In this document: positions 1 through 8,098 of the stretch, piece by piece
Layout of the letters: each line of letters opens with the position of its first letter
How positions within the stretch are numbered: position 1 is the stretch's first letter
Assembly (NCBI RefSeq): GCF_937959485.1
Contig: NZ_CALGPY010000003.1
Coordinates: forward strand, 1-64,000
DNA from: an uncultured Campylobacter sp.
GTDB lineage: Bacteria > Campylobacterota > Campylobacteria > Campylobacterales > Campylobacteraceae
Length of the DNA stretch: 64,000 nucleotides
Direction: 5' to 3'
The notes under the pieces: model-generated
Told to the model about the DNA's origin: nothing
Database searches by the model: none
What the model saw: only the letters and a program-made list of their open reading frames with translations
Program-made: the position numbers and the translations under genes

Positions 1-18
1 GTGCGAAACAGAATTGTG

Positions 19-24
19 ATTATA
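19..24 (-). promoter_or_regulatory. Putative leftward sigma-70 -10 box
   Basis: The minus strand reads TATAAT here, a perfect -10 hexamer. Campylobacter promoters often depend on the -10 alone. It would drive a gene lying left of the window, which cannot be seen, so the call is tentative. Confidence 0.35.
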
Positions 25-290
25 CAAGAGTGATGCTTAAAGGGGGCTGAATAGGCATTAGAAATTTTAAAAAAAACGATTTGGAAAATTTTAAATTTCA
101 TAATGAAATTTTAGCCGCAGTGCGTTTTAATACAAAATTTCTTCTCCGCCCTCCAACAAAAATTTTATAAATTTCGCATGCCGCCGCATCCAAAAATTAA
201 AAATTTCATCATATTTGCGACCGACGACCGCGCCCATTTGTCCAAAAACCCGCTTGCAAAACACTTAAGCGCACGATTATAAGATTTCGC

Positions 291-296
291 TATAAT
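291..296 (+). promoter_or_regulatory. Putative -10 box for the gene at 338
   Basis: A perfect TATAAT sits 41 bases before the ATG at 338, and an AAAAGGA ribosome binding site lies just before that ATG. Spacing suits a sigma-70 promoter with a short leader. No clear -35 is visible, as is usual in Campylobacter. Confidence 0.55.
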
Positions 297-337
297 CACG
301 TCCGATTTAAAATTTATCAAAATTTAAAAGGATCTTT

Positions 338-862
338 ATGCGCGCAATTTTTTCTATCTATATCTTCATCATCGCAGCCCTTATCGGCATCGAGCTCTCG
401 CTCGGCGCACTCGTCGCGCCCGTGGTATTTTTCCCGCAGCAGATTATCGGGGAGGGCGTGCTATCGCACTTTCAAAGCGGCAAGCTAATGAGCGAGATCT
501 TCGTAAAATACGGCGGCATCCTCATCGCAGTCTCGATCATCTGCCTCGTTTTTGAGATGATAAATTTCAACAACAACAAATCGCAATCCTTTCGCTTGCG
601 CCTTTCGACCTTGATGCTGACGCTCGTAAATATCATACTTACCCTACTTTTCGTGCTTTACTTTACCGACTACGTCATAAATGCCCAAAAGATCGGCGCA
701 GAAGCGACGATGACGCCGGAATTTGCCCAAATCCACGCGGCTAGCGAATGGTGCATGAAACTCATCATCGTGTTTCAAACGGTGCTATTTTTCGCAAAAA
801 TCCTCCCCGCCCTCGCCGCGAAAAAGGCAGCACCGGAGCAAAGCGCAGCCGATGCAGATTAA
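338..862 (+). CDS. DUF4149 domain-containing membrane protein
   Basis: A 174-residue protein with about four hydrophobic segments (roughly residues 3-25, 55-75, 85-110 and 135-160) and a polar tail rich in Ala and Lys. Its length and pattern, with a Gly/Glu-containing first helix and a YFTDYV stretch after the third helix, resemble the DUF4149 (TMEM205-like) inner-membrane family. The biochemical role of that family is not known. The start is fixed by a good AAAAGGA site and a perfect -10 upstream. The next gene starts inside the last codons (852 versus 862), so the two are probably co-transcribed and translationally coupled. Family assignment is from memory of the pattern, not a search. Confidence 0.7.
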   Translation: MRAIFSIYIFIIAALIGIELSLGALVAPVVFFPQQIIGEGVLSHFQSGKLMSEIFVKYGGILIAVSIICLVFEMINFNNNKSQSFRLRLSTLMLTLVNIILTLLFVLYFTDYVINAQKIGAEATMTPEFAQIHAASEWCMKLIIVFQTVLFFAKILPALAAKKAAPEQSAADAD

Positions 863-1247
863 AATTTACTACGAAGATACCGACGCGCAGGGCATCGTGT
901 ATCACGCCAACTACATTAAATTTTGCGAGCGGGCGCGCAGCGAGGCGCTTATGCAGGCTGGGGTGGACTTCGCGCGTGAGGACGCACACTTCGTAGTTAG
1001 CGAGCTTTGCGCTAAATTCCTCCGCCCCGCGCGTCTCGGCGACACGCTTGAAATTCGCACGAGCCTAGCCGCGCTTAAAAACGCCAGCGCCCTTTTGCGA
1101 CAAGAAATTTACAAGATCAAAGATATTAAAAACGTAGATTTCAGCGAGCTTTTATACGCACAGGACGTAAAAATTGCCTTTGTAAAAGAAGGCAGGCCGA
1201 TCAAATTTAGCGCCGAAATTTTAGAATTTTTCAAATCTTTGAAATAA
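852..1247 (+). CDS. ybgC: YbgC-type acyl-CoA thioesterase
   Basis: A 131-residue single hotdog-fold protein. The N-terminus carries the family signature YYEDTDAQGIVYHANYIKF, in which the Asp of DTDAQG is the catalytic residue of the 4-hydroxybenzoyl-CoA/YbgC thioesterase family. These enzymes hydrolyse acyl-CoA thioesters in the cytoplasm; in gamma-proteobacteria YbgC sits with the Tol-Pal genes, which are not here. The length is normal for the family. The ATG lies 11 bases inside the end of the upstream membrane-protein gene, suggesting coupled translation. Substrate cannot be told from sequence. Confidence 0.85.
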   Translation: MQIKIYYEDTDAQGIVYHANYIKFCERARSEALMQAGVDFAREDAHFVVSELCAKFLRPARLGDTLEIRTSLAALKNASALLRQEIYKIKDIKNVDFSELLYAQDVKIAFVKEGRPIKFSAEILEFFKSLK

Positions 1248-1729
1248 ATTTATTTCGCGGATTCAAATTTACCTAGTCGTACGGTGCAAACATAGCGCAG
1301 ACCGCTTCGGCGTAAAATATTAAGAATGCGCAGAGCTCTTAGGCAAAATAAAATTTGCAGGCTAGATAAAATTTTACTACATAGAATTTCGCTCGGCGTT
1401 AAGGTTTAAATTTAACGCTACGTCGCGACATAAACCCCTCACACACCCGAGATAGCTAGATAGAAAACAAAATTTGAAATATCGAAATTTTGCAATGGCG
1501 TTAAATTTTGCCCCGCTCCGCCGCTTTATGAAATTTTCTCGCTTTTAAATTTAAACCCGCGCAGATTGAGTCCGTGTTTTTTCGCCAAATCCCGCTCGTC
1601 CGTGAAATTTAAGTCGATCAAACTCGCCCGCGATCTCATCCGCGTAGGCGCAATCCACAAACTAGGCGCCCACGCAAAAAGCCGCACACAAAATCAAAAT
1701 AGCATGCAGAACAAGCGCCAAAATGCGCC
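1248..1729. other. Non-coding spacer with a prmC fragment
   Basis: No convincing gene. The spacer separates a rightward pair from a leftward block, so it is a convergent region. It is dotted with AAATTT motifs. Positions 1616-1652 nearly duplicate part of prmC (see the repeat entry). A long open frame entering from here into the next gene lies antisense to it and looks like a shadow. Confidence 0.6.
1616..1652 (-). repeat. Direct repeat of an internal prmC segment
   Basis: These 37 bases match 2690-2726 inside prmC at 36 of 37 positions, in the same orientation; looser similarity continues some 20 bases to the right. The copy here lies in a spacer and codes for nothing evident. It looks like the remnant of a small duplication or of an older copy of the gene's tail. 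Confidence 0.75.
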
Positions 1730-2395
1730 TCACAGCAGCTCTTTTATCTTTTGCAGATCCTCTTTGAAAAGCTCCGCCTTGCTCGGATTTTGCGCGATGA
1801 ATGCGGGATCGAAGCTCGGCACGAAGCTGATGCCGCCCTCGTTAAAGACCGAGCCGTGCAGCACGTCCATGCTCGCCAAATCGCCGTTTCGCAGCACGAT
1901 TTTGCAGCAGAGCTCGCCCAGGCAAAGCACGACTTTGGGCTTTAAAATTTTGATCTCGTCGGTCAGATAGGGCGCGCATTTTAAGATCATTTCCGAGCTT
2001 ACGCGCCTATTTTGCGGCACCGCACACCTTATCAAAAAGCTAAAATAAATTTCTTCCGGCGCGCAAATTTGATCTAGCGCCGCTGCTACTTCAGCCTCCA
2101 AACCGCCGCCAAAACCTTCGTTAGCGCCCGGTGCGAGAGCTACGATCATAAGTTTTACGTTCGCGGGAGTTTTAGAATTTTTAAAATTTTTGATAGTTTT
2201 GAAATTTTTAAAATTTTGCTCGCCGCTTCCAGCGCGCGTTTTGGCGAGTTCGCAGAGATTGCACTCGGCGGTAGCGGATTTCAGCGCATCCAGCGCCTTA
2301 AAAAATCGCTCGCCGCCGCTTAAAATTTCGGCGCCTACATAGCGGTAGCCGAACGCTTTGTAATAAAGCAGCCTGCGTAGTTGCGAGCTTTGCAC
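1730..2395 (-). CDS. Uracil-DNA glycosylase family 4-like protein
   Basis: A 221-residue protein resembling Fe-S family 4 uracil-DNA glycosylases, which remove uracil from DNA. Four cysteines placed like the family's cluster ligands are present: the CNLC pair near residue 47, one in IRCAVPQNR and one in LKCAPYL. The LKPKVVLCLGELC stretch matches the family core. The active-site motifs are altered: the usual GEAPG (or GEGPG) reads ALAPGANE, the conserved Phe-containing loop is not obvious, and the HPS motif reads DPAF. Uracil excision may therefore be changed or lost. A KNFKTIKNFKNSK tract near residue 65 is a low-complexity insert built on AAATTT. The gene lies just downstream of prmC on the same strand, 7 bases apart. 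Confidence 0.65.
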   Translation of the reverse strand: MQSSQLRRLLYYKAFGYRYVGAEILSGGERFFKALDALKSATAECNLCELAKTRAGSGEQNFKNFKTIKNFKNSKTPANVKLMIVALAPGANEGFGGGLEAEVAAALDQICAPEEIYFSFLIRCAVPQNRRVSSEMILKCAPYLTDEIKILKPKVVLCLGELCCKIVLRNGDLASMDVLHGSVFNEGGISFVPSFDPAFIAQNPSKAELFKEDLQKIKELL

Positions 2396-2402
2396 GGCGC
2401 GC

Positions 2403-3206
2403 CTACGATCTGTTTAAATTTCGCGCGACGAATCCGCGATCAAACTGCGCCAAATCTTTGTAAAATTCCACCCTAAAGCCCTGCTCGCGCAAAAACGCCG
2501 ACAAGCTCTGCTTTTGATCGTAGCCCATCTCGCAGGCTAGAAATTTTGCGCGCCGTGCGGCGATCAGCACGATGCGTTTTAAAATTTCATCCCCCCTCTC
2601 GCCGCCAAACAGCGCCGCCTTCGGCTCTTGCAGCACGCGCGCGTCCAATGCGTAGGAGTTTGCGATATAGGGCGGATTTGAGACGATGAGATCAAACTCG
2701 CCCGCGATCTCATCTGCGTAGGCGCAGTGTACGAACTCGACGTCCGCGCCCAAGCTTGCAGCATTTACGCGCGCCACCTCAAGCGCATCAGCGCTAATGT
2801 CGCTAGCCGTGATGCGGCAAGAAGGAAGGAGTTTTTTTAAGCAGATAGCGATTATGCCGCTGCCCGTGCCGATCTCGCAAATGCGCGGCTCGTCCAAGCT
2901 CTGCGCTAAAGTAAGAGCTTTTTTCACTAAAATTTCGGTCTCGCAGCGCGGTATCAGCACCCGCTCGTCGACGTAAAATTTAAAGCCCATAAACTCGCAG
3001 CTTTGCGTGATGTATTCAAGCAGGCGACCGTCTTTGAACTCGGCTATCTTGGCGCGAAATTCCGCTTCATGCGCGAGCTCTTCCGAGCATCTCAGCACGA
3101 GCTGCTCACCTTCAAGGCGCTCACAGAATTTTAAAATTTCGCGCGCGACATATTTTGAGCCGCACTGCCCCAAGCCCCATCTTAGCGCCTCAGCGATCCT
3201 CATCAA
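2403..3206 (-). CDS. prmC: Peptide chain release factor N5-glutamine methyltransferase
   Basis: A 267-residue class I SAM-dependent methyltransferase that methylates the GGQ glutamine of release factors RF1 and RF2. The N-terminal helical domain comes first. The SAM-binding loop EIGTGSGIIAICL lies near residue 110, and the hallmark NPPYIA, which holds the substrate glutamine, near residue 178. The length is normal. It overlaps the M48 protease gene upstream by 17 bases and is followed 7 bases later by the glycosylase-like gene, so the leftward block is compact and probably one operon. Positions 2690-2726 are duplicated in the spacer at 1616. Confidence 0.92.
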   Translation of the reverse strand: MMRIAEALRWGLGQCGSKYVAREILKFCERLEGEQLVLRCSEELAHEAEFRAKIAEFKDGRLLEYITQSCEFMGFKFYVDERVLIPRCETEILVKKALTLAQSLDEPRICEIGTGSGIIAICLKKLLPSCRITASDISADALEVARVNAASLGADVEFVHCAYADEIAGEFDLIVSNPPYIANSYALDARVLQEPKAALFGGERGDEILKRIVLIAARRAKFLACEMGYDQKQSLSAFLREQGFRVEFYKDLAQFDRGFVARNLNRS

Positions 3207-4398
3207 GCTCTCTTATGCGCTCATACAGGCTCGGGTGCGAATGATACACCGCGGCGTAAATTTTATGAGCGAGCGGAAACGCCTTGTTTTCGCTGCCCAG
3301 CTTCTTTAGCGCGCCGATCATGCTCTTTTTATCCTGCATGCTGGCACCATGCAGGTCTGCACTAAATTCGTGCATGCGGCTAAGCTTGGAGATCACCGGC
3401 TCAAAAAACGCATGTAAGATCGGCGCAAACAAAATCATAAAAACTAGCGTCGCACCGCCGTCCGCGTTAAGTCCTAGCGCGCCGAACACCCCTGCAGGGA
3501 GGTTTCCGAATACCGCAAGCGTCGCGCCCAAAAGCACGAAGCTAAGCGCTAAGCCTTTCAAAATGTCGCCGTGTTTGAAATGCCCGAGCTCGTGCCCTAA
3601 AACGGCTAAAATTTCATCCTCGCTAAGCTTCTCTATGAGCGTGTCGAAAAGCACGACCTTTTTCGTCGCTCCGAAGCCGCCGAAATAGGCGTTTAGGCGC
3701 TTGTCACGCTTGCTTGCGTCAATCGTAAAAACGCCGCTACTTTTAAAGCCGCAGCGCTGCAAAAGCCCCTCTATGCGCTCTTTTAGCTCGCCTTGCTCTA
3801 GCGGCTGCATCTTATTAAACAGCGGCGCGATAGCGGTCGGATAGATCAGATTTATCAGTAAAACTATGCCGAAGCTTAGCAGAAAGCCCCAAACCCACCA
3901 GTGCGCGCCCAGGCTATTTACGCAAAAAACGAGCGCAGAGGCTACTGCAAAGCCGAAAACCAGCGTGAGCGCGAGCGATTTTAGCGCGTCTTTTACGAAA
4001 ACGGCGGGCGTGATCGTGGAAAAGCCTAGGCGGCGATCTTTGACGAAGGTTTTGTAAATTTCAAGCGGAAACGCCGCCGCGCCGCCGATGATTAAAAACG
4101 CCGTTACAAAGCAGCTCCCCGCCAAAATCCCATCGCCCGCTAGATCATATATCGCGCGCTGTAACGCGCCCGCGCCCGCAAGTATCCAAATAAGCGCCAC
4201 CGCAAACGAAAAGCAGTGCGAAAATATATTAAATTTTAAATTTACCGCGCCGACCTCGCCTGCCTTGCGATAATCCTCCTCGCTAAGCACCACCGCAGGC
4301 TCTTTTAGCTTGGCGCGGATGAAGCTTAGCTCGAGCAGATCGAGCGAAATTTTATAAATCGTGTAAAGCGCGTATAAAAAGATCAAAAACCAAACCAT
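3190..4398 (-). CDS. M48 family zinc metalloprotease, Ste24-like
   Basis: A 402-residue integral-membrane protease of the Ste24/CAAX protease 1 type. The zinc-binding HELGHFKHGD lies near residue 268 and the third-ligand motif EFSADLHG near residue 345, with several hydrophobic helices before and between them (residues 1-20, 60-130, 150-190, 285-330). Such enzymes cleave membrane or misfolded proteins with the active site facing a membrane chamber; bacteria lack the CAAX prenylation system, so the substrate is unknown. The 3' end overlaps prmC. Upstream, only 5 bases separate it from the ABC-F gene. Confidence 0.88.
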   Translation of the reverse strand: MVWFLIFLYALYTIYKISLDLLELSFIRAKLKEPAVVLSEEDYRKAGEVGAVNLKFNIFSHCFSFAVALIWILAGAGALQRAIYDLAGDGILAGSCFVTAFLIIGGAAAFPLEIYKTFVKDRRLGFSTITPAVFVKDALKSLALTLVFGFAVASALVFCVNSLGAHWWVWGFLLSFGIVLLINLIYPTAIAPLFNKMQPLEQGELKERIEGLLQRCGFKSSGVFTIDASKRDKRLNAYFGGFGATKKVVLFDTLIEKLSEDEILAVLGHELGHFKHGDILKGLALSFVLLGATLAVFGNLPAGVFGALGLNADGGATLVFMILFAPILHAFFEPVISKLSRMHEFSADLHGASMQDKKSMIGALKKLGSENKAFPLAHKIYAAVYHSHPSLYERIRELDEDR

Positions 4399-4403
4399 CG
4401 CGC

Positions 4404-6356
4404 CTACTTTAGGCTCTCGGCGAGCGAAAGCACTTCGTAATATTCATTTTCCATACTGTTTAACGTTCCTCTTTTTTCTTCAAGTTCTTCAAAAAGCCCC
4501 TGCATACCGAGCTTTTGATAAATTTCAGGCGTCGAGAGCGCGTGATTTAGCTCCTTTATGCGCGCCTCGATAGCCTCGATTTTAGCGGGGTACTCTTCTA
4601 AAATTTTATTCTGTTTGTAGCTAAGCTTCGCGGCGCTCGTCTTTTCCTTTTTGTTTTCGCGGCTGCCTTCCTCCGCGCTCGCGCTCGCGCCAGCGTCGGC
4701 TTCGATCTGATCGATCTCCGCCATTTCGTCTTCAAACTCCAGATACTGCGAATACGGCATTTGAATTTGATCGATCGTGCCGTTTTTTTCAAAAACCCAA
4801 AGCTTATTCGTGATCTTATCGATGAAATAGCGATCGTGGCTTACGATGATTACCGCACCTTCGAAGCTTAGCAAATAATCCTCCAAAATATTGATCGTCG
4901 CGATATCAAGATCATTCGTCGGCTCATCCAAGATCAGGCAATCGTATTGCTCGGTAAAGAGCTTCGCAAGCGCCAGGCGGTTCTTTTCGCCGCCGCTAAG
5001 CACGCCCACGGGCTTATCCAAAAATTCCTTCGGAAACAAGAAATTTTTCAAATACCCATAGACGTGCATGTAGCTGCCGCGGACGTTGATGTGATCGCCG
5101 CCGTTTGGACAGAAAATTTCGATTATGCTTTTATCGTCCGTGATGCCGCTGCGGGTCTGATCGAAGTAGCCGATCCTGATCTCGCCGCGTTTGATCTCGC
5201 CCGCATCGATCTTGCTGCGACCGAGTAGAATTTTAAGCAGAGTACTTTTGCCCGCGCCGTTAGCGCCTACGATACCGATGCGCTCGCCCTGCAAAACCCG
5301 CGCCGAAAAGCCCTTGAAAAGCACCTTGCCGTTTAAAATTTTACCGATATTCGTGCATTCAAAGAGCATCTTTTTGCGATTGTCGCCGCCCGTGCCGTTA
5401 AAGCTCCTGCTCGCGCGCTCCAGCTCGAGCCGCACGCGACGGATCGCGCCCGGATTTTTCTTCGCATCCTGCCTCATCTGCATGATACGCGCCTTGCGCC
5501 CTTCGTTGCGCTTTAGGCGCGCCTTTACGCCGCGGTGTAACCACTCCTCCTCGGCGCGCAGCTGTTTAAGCAGCGTCTCGTGGGACTTTTCGAGCGAAGC
5601 AAGCATCTCCTGCTTGCGCCTCAGATAGTTCTCATATCCGCCGTCGAAATTTGAAATTTTACCCTCTTCGATCTCGATACTGCGCGTCGCCAAGCGGTCG
5701 ATGAAGTAGCGATCGTGGCTGATAAAAACGATCGTCTGCTTCGAGCTAAGCAGCATCTCCTCTAGAAATTTCACCATATAGACGTCGAGGTGATTCGTGG
5801 GCTCGTCCAGCAGCAGCACATCAGGCTTTTTAAGCACCAGCGCGCCCAGTGCCACGCGACGAATTTCGCCGCCGCTAAGCGTGCAGACGGAGCGGTTTTC
5901 GTAAATTTTAAGCCCGAAATTTTGCAGCACCTGCTCAATCTTATTGTCGATCTGCCAGCCGTCCTTGGCCTCGATAAATTTAATCAGCTCGTCCTGGCGC
6001 GCCAAAAGCTCCTTGTTTTCGGGCTGTGCGGCGATTTTGCTCGAGATCGCGTCGTATTCGCTAAGGGCGGCGTAAATTTCAGCTAGCTCCCTTCGCAGCG
6101 CGTCTTTGACCGAGAGATTGTCTTCAAATTTCGGCGTTTGAGCGAGCATCTGGATATTTAGCCCGTTTTGAGTGATGATCCGCCCCTCGTCGGTCTCGCA
6201 CAGACCCGCGACGATCTTTATCAGCGTAGATTTGCCGCCGCCGTTTTTGCCGATCACGGCGACGCGCTCGTTAGCGTCCAGTGCAAAATTTACGCCGTCT
6301 AAAACGACGTGGGAGCCGAATTTTTTCGTAACATCGATAAGCTCGATCAAAGCCAA
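4404..6356 (-). CDS. uup: ABC-F family ATPase, Uup-like
   Basis: A 650-residue cytoplasmic protein with two ABC ATPase domains and no membrane segment, the hallmark of ABC-F ribosome-associated factors. Domain one has GKNGGGKST at residues 36-44, a signature LSGGEIRR and Walker B LLLDEPTNHLD. A charged linker follows. Domain two has GANGAGKST, LSGGEKNRLALAK and LILDEPTNDLD. The last about 90 residues form a coiled coil, as in Uup, which acts on DNA or stalled ribosomes. Just before the coil lies an Ala/Ser/Glu-rich stretch. It is the first gene of the leftward block and is divergent from the esterase at 6436. The exact subfamily is inferred from the C-terminal coil. Confidence 0.87.
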   Translation of the reverse strand: MALIELIDVTKKFGSHVVLDGVNFALDANERVAVIGKNGGGKSTLIKIVAGLCETDEGRIITQNGLNIQMLAQTPKFEDNLSVKDALRRELAEIYAALSEYDAISSKIAAQPENKELLARQDELIKFIEAKDGWQIDNKIEQVLQNFGLKIYENRSVCTLSGGEIRRVALGALVLKKPDVLLLDEPTNHLDVYMVKFLEEMLLSSKQTIVFISHDRYFIDRLATRSIEIEEGKISNFDGGYENYLRRKQEMLASLEKSHETLLKQLRAEEEWLHRGVKARLKRNEGRKARIMQMRQDAKKNPGAIRRVRLELERASRSFNGTGGDNRKKMLFECTNIGKILNGKVLFKGFSARVLQGERIGIVGANGAGKSTLLKILLGRSKIDAGEIKRGEIRIGYFDQTRSGITDDKSIIEIFCPNGGDHINVRGSYMHVYGYLKNFLFPKEFLDKPVGVLSGGEKNRLALAKLFTEQYDCLILDEPTNDLDIATINILEDYLLSFEGAVIIVSHDRYFIDKITNKLWVFEKNGTIDQIQMPYSQYLEFEDEMAEIDQIEADAGASASAEEGSRENKKEKTSAAKLSYKQNKILEEYPAKIEAIEARIKELNHALSTPEIYQKLGMQGLFEELEEKRGTLNSMENEYYEVLSLAESLK

Positions 6357-6435
6357 TTTTAAGTTCCTCTAGTGTTAAATTCGGTGATTTTACACAAAAT
6401 TCTATTAAATTTTAATAACTTTTAAAGGTTCAGCG

Positions 6436-7209
6436 ATGCAAAGTTTGGAATTTAACGGCCTGCGCGTAGAAATTTTCGCCCCGCACGCGCCGTTTTTTGC
6501 GCCTGCGCTCTCCTTTACAAAAGAAGCCGCGTCCGCACCGATCATCTACCTGCACGCCTTGGAGTTTAGCGCGGCTAGTGTGGGCGAAATTTACGAGCTC
6601 GTCTCGCGACGAAGCGGCGCAGATTTCGTGCTTGCGGCGATCTATCTAAACGAGGCGCAGTGGGGCGATAAGCTCAGCCCGTGGGCGGCAAAATTGCCAT
6701 TTAAGGGGGTGCACGATTTCACAGGCGGCGGCGCGGCGCACTTAGAAAAATTTACGGACGAGCTGATCCCACGTATCGAGCGGCACGTATTCGGCGCGAG
6801 AAAGCCTGCGTGGCGAGCGTGCGCGGGATACTCGCTGGCGGGGCTTTTTAGCGCGTATGCGGCGTTTGCAAGCGATAAATTTCAAAAGATCGCCTGCGTC
6901 TCGGCGTCGTTTTGGTTCGGCGGATTTGACGCCTTCGTCGCCGCACACTCGCCGCAAAGGGGGCTGGCACACGCCTACGCGTCCTTGGGCGAGGCCGAGA
7001 TGAACCCGAAAAATCCGCGCGGAGCACTCTGCGGAGAGACGGCGCGAAATTTCATCGTAAAATGCCGCAGTGTGGGTGCGAAAGCGGAGTTTGAGCAAAA
7101 TCCGGGCGGGCATATGCAAGATGAGATCGCAAGAATTTCAAAGGCGCTTTTAAAGCTGGTAACTCCTAAAATTCGGGTAAATTTAAAATTTAGCTGGGCG
7201 GGCAATTAA
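6436..7209 (+). CDS. Alpha/beta hydrolase, putative esterase (IroE/Fes-like)
   Basis: A 257-residue alpha/beta hydrolase of the esterase D / ferri-siderophore esterase fold. The nucleophile elbow is GYSLAG near residue 134, followed by the usual helix SAYAAFASDKF and SASFWFGGF. The likely catalytic His is in NPGGHMQDE near residue 225. Members hydrolyse siderophore esters or other small esters; no signal peptide is evident, so it is probably cytoplasmic. It stands alone, divergent from the ABC-F gene, with AAAGG 6-10 bases before the ATG. No iron genes are adjacent, so the substrate is open. Confidence 0.72.
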   Translation: MQSLEFNGLRVEIFAPHAPFFAPALSFTKEAASAPIIYLHALEFSAASVGEIYELVSRRSGADFVLAAIYLNEAQWGDKLSPWAAKLPFKGVHDFTGGGAAHLEKFTDELIPRIERHVFGARKPAWRACAGYSLAGLFSAYAAFASDKFQKIACVSASFWFGGFDAFVAAHSPQRGLAHAYASLGEAEMNPKNPRGALCGETARNFIVKCRSVGAKAEFEQNPGGHMQDEIARISKALLKLVTPKIRVNLKFSWAGN

Positions 7210-7242
7210 ATGGCAGGCTCGACAAATTGGCGCTGCGAGAGA

Positions 7243-7306
7243 TTGAAACAAACGAGCCGAGAAGCGGCACGAAACGTAAATTTAAAGCTAGTCGCAGCTA
7301 GGATTT
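7243..7306 (+). repeat. Diverged spacer repeat, copy 1
   Basis: It shares an ordered set of blocks with 7571-7632: TTGAAAC, then AAACGAGCCG, then AAATTTAAAGC, and finally GCTAGGATTT, with indels between blocks. Function is unknown. Confidence 0.55.
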
Positions 7307-7570
7307 CTCGCGTAACGGTTTTTTGTGCGATGCAATGAAATTTAAAACAAACCCGCATTAAAATTTTATAACGCAAGCGGTGCAAAAAGAATGGTGTATC
7401 GCGATGCAGCGCGAATAGGACAACACGTAGTTGGTATTTTATCGGCTTTGATAAGTGAGATATCGTTTGAGCGTAAATCATACGATGCGGTATCAATGCG
7501 GCATAGGCGGCGCAGTGTATGCGGATTTCAGGCGGGATGTCGCTAAATTTTTGCAGGTTGCGCTAGCGGT

Positions 7571-7632
7571 TTGAAACTTAAAACGAGCCGTCGTTGTAAA
7601 ATTTAAAGCAAATTGTGTCGCGGCTAGGATTT
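7571..7632 (+). repeat. Diverged spacer repeat, copy 2
   Basis: The partner of 7243-7306, in the same orientation and 328 bases further on. The shared blocks appear in the same order, which argues for common descent rather than chance. Confidence 0.55.
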
Positions 7633-8098
7633 AGCGTGCCTGCAAGCTAAATTTAAACAGCAGCGCGTCGCCGTGTATGATCCCGCCGTTTTGTTTAGTT
7701 TACCGGCGGGCTAAATTTACCGCCGAAATTTCAAAATTTGCGTAGCGCCAAAGAGGCTTCGGCGCTACGATACGCGCCGCTAGGTTTAAATTTTAAAATT
7801 TAGCGTCGGCGCGGGCGCACTTAGCCGTTACCTGCCGAATTTGCGGCGGCGTAATATGCGGAATTTTGCGAATTACCGTTTGCAAAATTCGTCCTGCGAA
7901 ATTTCGCGGCGCATGCTTCAATCAGCTCTCTACTGAGCGCTTTTCCCGACGCACGTTTCGCCTTTTCTCTCGCTATACAGACAGCGCCAACCGCTCCATT
8001 ACTCGCGCTCACTATGTCATTTGCCACATTTGCTCGAAACCAACTGCGAAAAGCTGCAAATGCACCGAATTCTAACCGCACGCCCTAAATTTCACCGT

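Larger units (their letters stand above)
1..337. other. Spacer upstream of the DUF4149-type gene
   Basis: I see no gene here. The stretch holds a leftward -10 near its left edge, ten copies of AAATTT between 61 and 340, and the promoter and ribosome binding site of the gene starting at 338. The leftward -10 suggests a gene transcribed away to the left of the window. Confidence 0.6.
7210..8098. other. Long non-coding spacer with a diverged internal repeat
   Basis: No gene I can defend. The spacer is GC-rich with many AAATTT motifs and holds two diverged copies of a roughly 62-base unit (7243-7306 and 7571-7632). A GTG-initiated leftward frame at 8081-7821 follows the amidohydrolase stop by 17 bases but resembles nothing I recognise. 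Confidence 0.55.

Noticed and set aside
1566..1970. 134-residue rightward open frame
   Set aside because: It runs antisense through the glycosylase-like gene and has biased Ser/Lys composition with no ribosome binding site; a shadow frame.
7821..8081. 86-residue leftward frame with a GTG start 17 bases after the amidohydrolase stop
   Set aside because: Ala/Asn-rich, no recognisable motif, only a weak AGGG upstream. It could be real, but nothing beyond openness supports it.
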